Positions 59,234 to 64,000 of a stretch of DNA of 64,000 bases are shown one piece after another. Position 1 is the first letter of the stretch; every line of letters starts with the position of its first letter. Source of the DNA: Bradyrhizobium erythrophlei (lineage in GTDB: Bacteria; Pseudomonadota; Alphaproteobacteria; Rhizobiales; Xanthobacteraceae); assembly GCA_900129675.1 (NCBI GenBank), contig FSRD01000003.1, positions 682,001 to 746,000 on the forward strand. The letters run 5' to 3'. A program made the translations under genes and the position numbers. The notes below the pieces were generated by a model. That model was not told the DNA's origin. It did not search any database and was given only the letters and a program-made list of their open reading frames with translations.

Positions 59234-59678
59234 GCTGTCGGCCGGGATTGCAACGTTAGCGGTGGCGATACGGGCTCCGTTCGAACGATCCTGGCGGTGT
59301 GAAAACGCCAACGGCGACGAGAACATCCGAAATCGATTCGGAAGTCACCGGTTCGGGGGCAAACCGACGCTCTTGCCGCCAGCCGGACTATCAGCGCTGT
59401 CCGCAGTTTGGTCGCTGTCGGGGGAAAAGCGGACGTCGTCCGAAAGGTCCGATTCGGTAGCGATTGCCCCCAAGCGGACATCGCGAACTCGATGGACACA
59501 CCCCGGTTTTAGCCCATAGACTTTCCGCATTACGGTACTGGATCGGAGCGCGCTAAATGGCCAAGGCGCGGGTCGAACGCCGGCTCTATTGATATCGCAA
59601 TCCCGGTGATAGGCGCGCTTTCATTACAAGAAACAAACGCAACCGTATTTCCCGACGTGTTTCTCACGAGGACTCGCC
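59234..59678. other. Intergenic region with repeat-like content
   Basis: No gene is seen. The stretch 59390-59490 (GGGGGAAAAGCGGACGTCGTCC... and CCCCCAAGCGGACATCG) resembles the degenerate CGGACGTC-type intergenic repeats of Rhizobiales. The right end holds the promoter of the SDR gene. Confidence 0.35.
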
Positions 59679-60512
59679 ATGAAAGAGCTTCACGGAAAAG
59701 TTGCGGTGATTACGGGTGCGGCCAGCGGATTTGGTCGTGAATTTGCAATCCGTTGCGCCGACGAAGGAATGAAGGTTATTCTCACAGATATCGAAACAGG
59801 TGGCTTAGGTACCACCGCCGCGCTGCTCAAGCCTGGCACCGAGTCCCTCGTGATTGGCAGCGACGTCTCCAGTGCCGACAGCGTTGAGCATCTGGCAAGT
59901 TCGACATACGACCGCTTTGGCGCATGTCACTTGCTCTTCAACAACGCGGGCGTGGGAACGGCGGGGCCGATCTGGACGGCCACGCTCGACGACTGGAAGT
60001 GGACGTTGGGTATCAACGTGATGGGCGTGGTTCACGGGTTGCGCAGCTTCGTGCCGCGCATGCTGGCACAAAAGGAAGAATCTTACATCGTCAACACAGC
60101 CTCCGCAGCGGGGCTGCTTGCGCCCCCGGGCTCCGGCGTCTATGCCGCGAGCAAACACGCCGTGGTCGCGATCACGGAATGCCTTCATCACGAGCTGCGC
60201 GGCCAGAATGCGCCGATCGGCGTTTCCGTGCTATGCCCCGCATTTGTTGATACCGGGATATCGAACTCCGAACGCAACCGGCCCGCGGAACTCGCGGACT
60301 CCAACCCCGAAGCGGAACAGTACTCGGAACTCATCAGACAGGCGATCAAGTCAGGAAAGCTATCCGCCGCCGACATCGCAAGGATCACTATCGACGCGGT
60401 GAAGGACGGGCGCTTCTATATTCTGACGCACCCGAACGTGAAAATCGCGGTGGAAATCAGGATGAACGATATTCTGTTGGATCGGCAGCCGACCAATACA
60501 TCGCAGCGCTGA
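59679..60512 (+). CDS. Short-chain dehydrogenase/reductase
   Basis: A 277-residue classical SDR with cofactor loop TGAASGFGREFAIRCADEG, LTDIETGG (Asp after beta-2, NAD preference), NNAGVGTAG, catalytic Ser in VNTASAAGLLAPPGSG and the YAASKHAVVAI Tyr/Lys pair. The C-terminal extension after IDAVKDGRFYILTHPNVK is typical of SDRs that act on larger hydrophobic substrates. Its position after the oxalate locus is probably chance, as it has no GntR site and lies beyond a terminator. Confidence 0.92.
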   Translation: MKELHGKVAVITGAASGFGREFAIRCADEGMKVILTDIETGGLGTTAALLKPGTESLVIGSDVSSADSVEHLASSTYDRFGACHLLFNNAGVGTAGPIWTATLDDWKWTLGINVMGVVHGLRSFVPRMLAQKEESYIVNTASAAGLLAPPGSGVYAASKHAVVAITECLHHELRGQNAPIGVSVLCPAFVDTGISNSERNRPAELADSNPEAEQYSELIRQAIKSGKLSAADIARITIDAVKDGRFYILTHPNVKIAVEIRMNDILLDRQPTNTSQR

Positions 60513-61022
60513 CGTCGCCAATTTTCCGCAATCGTTCATCGGCGCGTCGGTGTGGCATCGTTCGTCAATGTCGCATCTTGGCACTTTTCGGACGTGCCGG
60601 GCCGGCCTGACGATGTCCGCCGTTGAGGGCAGAACGGACGTGCCGCGCGAGCCCTGCCACTTCCGATTTTGTTGAGGGTTTCGGATGCCGGCCGATCGCG
60701 GCGATGCGGCTTGCACCGTGGCCGGCGTCCGAAAGCCTTCAATGAAGGAACCCGCGGGAAATGGCAGGCGGTGGCGCCGCGAGCGCCGAGCGCTATGGAG
60801 GTTTGCGCACGAGGGAAGTGTGTGAGGGCAACCGACGCTGATGAGTGTGTTGGCTGACGACGTTGCGGCGCATGATTGGTCGCTCGCAGGTGCGGGAATC
60901 TGCGGTAAGCCAGCAGGATCGATGGCGAGGTTGACGCGGTAAATGCAGATTTGCACGAGCGTCGCCGTGGCGGATCGAGGGCCGGCGAGTATGAACGGGA
61001 TTTTTAATCTGTGAAATGGGGA
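60513..61022. other. Intergenic region with a dispersed-repeat relic
   Basis: No gene is supported. Bases 60560-60760 (ATCTTGGCACTTTTCGGACG and ATGTCCGCCGTTGAGGGCAG) look like a common intergenic repeat of Bradyrhizobium whose translation contains WHFSDVP-like strings. The segment ends at an inverted repeat beside the transposase fragment. Confidence 0.4.
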
Positions 61023-61054
61023 CCGTGATCATGACGTATCGATCCTGATCACGG
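61023..61054. repeat. Inverted repeat at the 3' end of the IS91-type fragment
   Basis: CCGTGATCA (61023-61031) and TGATCACGG (61046-61054) are exact inverted arms that overlap the transposase stop codon. IS91-type elements have a hairpin near their terminus, so this may mark the element end. Confidence 0.5.
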
Positions 61055-61790
61055 TTGGCGGTGGGGGTCTATATTGCGGTGTCGAGCCGCGGTTGAAGGT
61101 CTCGATGATGTTCATGCGACCGCCGCAACACGGGCACGGGTGGGTCGCCTGGTCGGTTGCCGGGGCACGATCGGGAGGCTGCGGCTGGGGCGCGGTTTGC
61201 ACAGGTGCCACAGAAGCGATCAGCTCACGGATCCGCGCGAGGGTCTCGGTCTTGGTGCCGCTGGCTAGCAGACCGCAGTGCCTTATCCGGTGGAATCCGC
61301 ATGGCAGGACGTGCATCAGGAATCGCCTCATGAACTCGTTCGGCTTGAGCGTCATGGTCTTGTAGCGGCCGGGTCCCTCGATCCGGTAGTCCTTGTAGCT
61401 GAACGTGACGCCGGTCGCGTCGGCGGCGATGAGGCGGCTGTTGGAGATCGCGACCCGGTGGGTGTAGCGGGACAGATAGGCCAGCACCTGCTCGGGCCCG
61501 GCGAACGGCCGCTTGCTATAGACGAACCACTTGGTGCGATGCAGCGGTGCGAGATAGGCCTTGAACGCGGCCTTGCCGGCGAGGTGGGCGTGGTCGCCGA
61601 AGAACTGCAGGCGGCCGGTATCGTGTGCGGCGAGCAGCATCTCCAGCATCAGGCGGCGGAACAGCCGCGACGGTACCTTCACCGGCAAGAGAAAGTTTGG
61701 ACGGCAGCCGATCCAGCGCGTGCCGTCGAGCGATATCCCACCACCCGGCACGATCATGTGGACGTGTGGATGATGGCACCCACGCCCACA
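61029..61790 (-). pseudogene. IS91-family transposase, 5'-truncated
   Basis: The C-terminal part of a Y2-type rolling-circle transposase. From the right edge the frame starts within HHPHVHMIVPGGGISLDG (the metal-binding HxH-type motif) and continues through LAHAHD-like FFGDHAHLAGKAAFKAYLAPL, KPFAGPEQVLAYLSRYTHRVAISNSRL (catalytic Tyr region), TLKPNEFMRRFLMHVLPCGFHRIRHCG and a C-terminal zinc-knuckle CPCCGGRM. The N-terminal half is missing: similarity stops at about 61790, where the DUF5372-like and recombinase unit begins. The first ATG inside the remnant is at 61757. Confidence 0.85.
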
Positions 61791-61799
61791 ATACCCTGA

Positions 61800-62065
61800 G
61801 TGCCGATAGTATAGATGTTCAGGTCTTCTACCCCTTTCACTCGCTTCATGGTCTTACCCTGCGGATTCTTCGCAGACCAAAGCGAGGAGATGGGGCGGTC
61901 TGTGTCATGGATCCAACCGGGAGACGACTGAAGATTCCCATCTGGATGCTGTTGCCGGACTGTGCCGAGATCACGATCTCGCAACGACCGCGCCTCGGTA
62001 AGCAAGCCCTCCTGTCTCTCGCTTCATTGATCGCCTCACAACTCGACTCACCCTGTCCACGATAA
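61800..62065 (+). pseudogene. DUF5372-like recombinase-associated protein, 5' end missing
   Basis: The plus frame reads SADSIDVQVFYPFHSLHGLT, then LRILRRPKRGDGAVCVMDPTGRRLKIPIWMLLPD, and ends LASQLDSPCPR at 62065. A V-x-(Y/H)PFHPLHG start followed by a P.G..IP.WM segment is typical of small proteins encoded just upstream of large serine recombinases. No in-frame ATG or GTG exists at its start, so either an unusual start is used or the 5' end was lost where the unit joins the IS91 fragment. Confidence 0.5.
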
Positions 62066-62106
62066 CCTTCGGCGACCGCGCGTTAGCGGAAGTGAGGGAG
62101 GTCGTC

Positions 62107-62349
62107 GTGGTGCAACTTCAACTTTTAGATTTGATGATCAGGGAATGCGGCGCCGTGCCAATGGACGCAGCGACACGCGCCGATCTGATCGATCTCATAG
62201 CCCGCGTTATAGCAGCGGTATTTCACGAGGAGAGGAGAAGGGGAAATGACAGAGCTCTTGCACAATCCCAAAATCAAACCGGAGCATCTGGCTCGCAAGG
62301 CGATCGTCTACCTTCGGCAATCCAGCGAAAAGCAAGTACGACAGAATAA
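62107..62349 (+). CDS. Small protein overlapping the recombinase start
   Basis: An 80-residue frame starting with GTG 62107 (GGGAGG at 62095-62100 upstream). The first 45 residues (QLQLLDLMIRECGAVPMDAATRADLIDLIARVIAAVFHEERRRG) look helical and protein-like. The remainder lies in another frame of the recombinase gene, overlapping it by 104 bases. Such small ORFs often accompany transposon-type recombinases. Function unknown. Confidence 0.5.
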   Translation: MVQLQLLDLMIRECGAVPMDAATRADLIDLIARVIAAVFHEERRRGNDRALAQSQNQTGASGSQGDRLPSAIQRKASTTE

Positions 62350-64000
62350 GGAAAGTCAGCTCCTCCAGTATGCGATGGCTGAACGGGTGCGTGCGCTGGG
62401 CTGGCAGGAGGTCGAGATCATCAACAATGACCTGGGATCGAGCGCGGGCCTTGCCGCCGCCCAGCGGGAAGGCTTTGAGCGCGTCCTCAGCTCGGTAGCT
62501 CTGGGAGAGGTCGGAATCGTCGGCAGCCGAGAGGTATCACGGCTATCCCGAACGGACAAAGATTGGTGTCGGCTGTTGGAGGTATGCCAGATCTTTGGAA
62601 CGCTAATCGCTGACGAGCAACAGGTCTACGATCTGAATAATCTCGACGATCAGTTGGTGTTGGGTATCAAAGGGACACTCAGCGTCGTCGAGCTCAAGGT
62701 TATACGCCAACGAATGCTGGCAGGACAGGAGACCAAAGCGCGCCGCGGCGAACTGTTCAAAAGGCTTCCGATTGGGTATGCTCGCGACCCCGTGGGTAAG
62801 ATCATGTTTCATCCCGACCGACGGGTCTGCGAAGCGATACAGCTTGTGTTCGCCAAGTTTCGAGAACTGTGGAGCGTGCGTCAGACATTCCAATGGTTCC
62901 GTGATCACGACCTGGAGCTACCGGTCAATCCCATACAGGGAACGCGGCTGATCTGGAAGGTTCCTTCGCAGAGCCTAGTCCGCGACATTTTACGCAATCC
63001 CTTCTACGCCGGTGCCTATGTTTGGGGACGGCGTCCAGTAACGACCTTGCTGGTAGGAGGCCGGCTCGAGAAACGTCAGAGCGCGATGCGCCGCGCCGAA
63101 GAGTGCCGCGTCTTCATCCGCGATCATCATGTAGGTTATATTGACTGGGCAACCTACGAAGAGAATCAGCGAATGATACGGCGCAATTCGGTGAACTGGG
63201 AGGGGGACGAATCGATGCCGGCGATTCGCGCTGGCCAGGGTCTTCTGGTCGGACTCCTGCGCTGCGGACATTGTGGACGCAAGCTGCATGTACGGTATTG
63301 GGGCGGCCGCGGCACCCATGCGCGCTACCTTTGCAAAGGCGACTACGATGATGGCGGGCAGTATTGCATCGGGTTCGGCGGCAGTTCGGTAGACCGGTGC
63401 GTAGGACAAGAACTATTAAAGGCGATCGCGCCATTGGGGGTGGAAGCCAGTCTGCGAGCTCTCGAAGAGCTGAGTGCCGGCGGCACCGCTCAACGTGCCG
63501 CCCTATCCCGCAAGCTCGAGCAACTGGTGTATGAGGCGAGGAAGGCCTTCGAACAGTACGACGCGGTGGATGCCCGGAATCGACTTGCAGCCAGCGAGTT
63601 GGAACAGCGGTGGAACGCAAAGCTGGAAGAGATCGAGGCAGTCAAGCAGCGGCTTTCCAGTCTCGAAACCGAGCGCTACTCCTTATCGCCTGAAGAGGAA
63701 ATCAGAATACGTTCGATGGGCGATCACTTTGCTGGAGTCTGGCAGAGCAACCACTGTCCCCCGACACTTAAGAAGATGATCTTCCGCACCGCCATCGAAG
63801 AGATCATTGTGCGCACTGACCAGGATAAAAAAACCATCGAGTTGGTGATTCACTGGAAGGGAGGTGCGCATACGCAGCTCGCGATGGAACGACCGCGTTC
63901 CGCAGCGGAAACGGCCACGCCCATGGAGGCGCTGGAGATCATTCGTCGCATGGCTGTTCGATACGGCGACGACCAGATTGCCTCTGTGTTGAACCGACGC
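62246..64000 (+). CDS. Large serine recombinase, 3' end beyond the window
   Basis: The frame is open from ATG 62246 (after GGAGAGGAGAAGGGGAA) to the right edge, 585 residues so far. Resolvase domain: YLRQSSEKQVRQNKESQ carries the catalytic serine (Ser26 or Ser27), with SREVSRLSRTDKDW and LVLGIKGTLSVVELKVIRQRM following. A recombinase domain (RLPIGYARDPVGKIMFHPD... RDILRNPFYAGAYVWGRR) and a zinc ribbon (LLRCGHCGRKLHVRYWGG... YLCKGDYDDGG) follow, then a coiled coil. It cuts and rejoins DNA for integration or transposition. Together with the two upstream small genes it forms a mobile unit. Confidence 0.95.
   Translation, partial: MTELLHNPKIKPEHLARKAIVYLRQSSEKQVRQNKESQLLQYAMAERVRALGWQEVEIINNDLGSSAGLAAAQREGFERVLSSVALGEVGIVGSREVSRLSRTDKDWCRLLEVCQIFGTLIADEQQVYDLNNLDDQLVLGIKGTLSVVELKVIRQRMLAGQETKARRGELFKRLPIGYARDPVGKIMFHPDRRVCEAIQLVFAKFRELWSVRQTFQWFRDHDLELPVNPIQGTRLIWKVPSQSLVRDILRNPFYAGAYVWGRRPVTTLLVGGRLEKRQSAMRRAEECRVFIRDHHVGYIDWATYEENQRMIRRNSVNWEGDESMPAIRAGQGLLVGLLRCGHCGRKLHVRYWGGRGTHARYLCKGDYDDGGQYCIGFGGSSVDRCVGQELLKAIAPLGVEASLRALEELSAGGTAQRAALSRKLEQLVYEARKAFEQYDAVDARNRLAASELEQRWNAKLEEIEAVKQRLSSLETERYSLSPEEEIRIRSMGDHFAGVWQSNHCPPTLKKMIFRTAIEEIIVRTDQDKKTIELVIHWKGGAHTQLAMERPRSAAETATPMEALEIIRRMAVRYGDDQIASVLNRR

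Noticed and set aside
61754..62005. Minus-strand frame over the DUF5372-like region
   Set aside because: It is the reverse shadow of the plus-strand frame; its last residues are an out-of-frame reading of the IS91 HHPHVHM motif.

Overview
The window looks like chromosomal DNA of a high-GC alphaproteobacterium of the Bradyrhizobium/Rhodopseudomonas group. Pointers are the Rhizobiales-type porin, the ccmIEFH cluster, the degP - response regulator - histidine kinase - glnE order, a PleC-like PAS kinase, a Flp-type pilin, a Ku protein and several palindromic intergenic repeats of the kind scattered through Bradyrhizobium genomes. This assignment rests on gene content and remembered family resemblance, not on a database search. 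No rRNA, tRNA or CRISPR array was seen.

Layout. 0-2.3 kb: 3' end of a CzcA/CusA-type metal efflux pump and two small exported proteins. 3.2-8 kb: porin, a Flp pilin, Ku with a small partner ORF, a small membrane protein and a metallophosphatase. 8.1-10.3 kb: a PhoP/PhoQ-like two-component pair. 10.5-11.9 kb: a conserved unknown. 12-16.1 kb: cytochrome c maturation genes ccmI-ccmE-ccmF-ccmH. 16.3-23.2 kb: a DegP-type protease with a clear terminator, then an overlapping response regulator, sensor kinase and glnE. 23.4-24.6 kb: a small ORF broken by an amber codon and a DUF3592 membrane protein. 24.7-29.1 kb: a TetR regulator divergent from an SDR - saccharopine-dehydrogenase-like - acyl-CoA ligase operon, with three operator-like repeats between them. 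29.2-33.8 kb: two small exported proteins, the wreck of a formate dehydrogenase locus (frameshifted fdsD, deleted fdhD, intact LysR gene) and an exported amidohydrolase. 34.2-45.2 kb: membrane metallophosphoesterase, AI-2E-type permease, HdeD-like protein, patatin and GntP permease, methyltransferase, PleC-like kinase, cation diffusion facilitator. 45.3-46.4 kb: repeat-rich DNA holding a decayed phzF. 46.4-48.6 kb: quinone oxidoreductase and nitronate-monooxygenase-like enzyme.

49-59.2 kb is the most coherent system. It holds an oxalate-catabolism locus: oxalyl-CoA decarboxylase, formyl-CoA transferase, two OFA-type transporters, a fused ADP-forming acyl-CoA synthetase, a GntR regulator, a CBS-domain protein and a 45-residue protein. 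Five near-identical 17-bp sites (consensus TGGYATACnnnATnCCA) lie in front of these units, two of them between gntR and the synthetase gene. I read this as one GntR regulon. The unusual members are the synthetase, the CBS protein and the 45-residue protein.

59.2-64 kb is accessory: an SDR, repeat-like intergenic DNA, a truncated IS91-type transposase, and a serine-recombinase unit that runs off the right edge. The formate made from oxalate could not be oxidised by the Fds locus in this window because that locus is destroyed. Another formate dehydrogenase, or recycling by the CoA transferase, would be needed.
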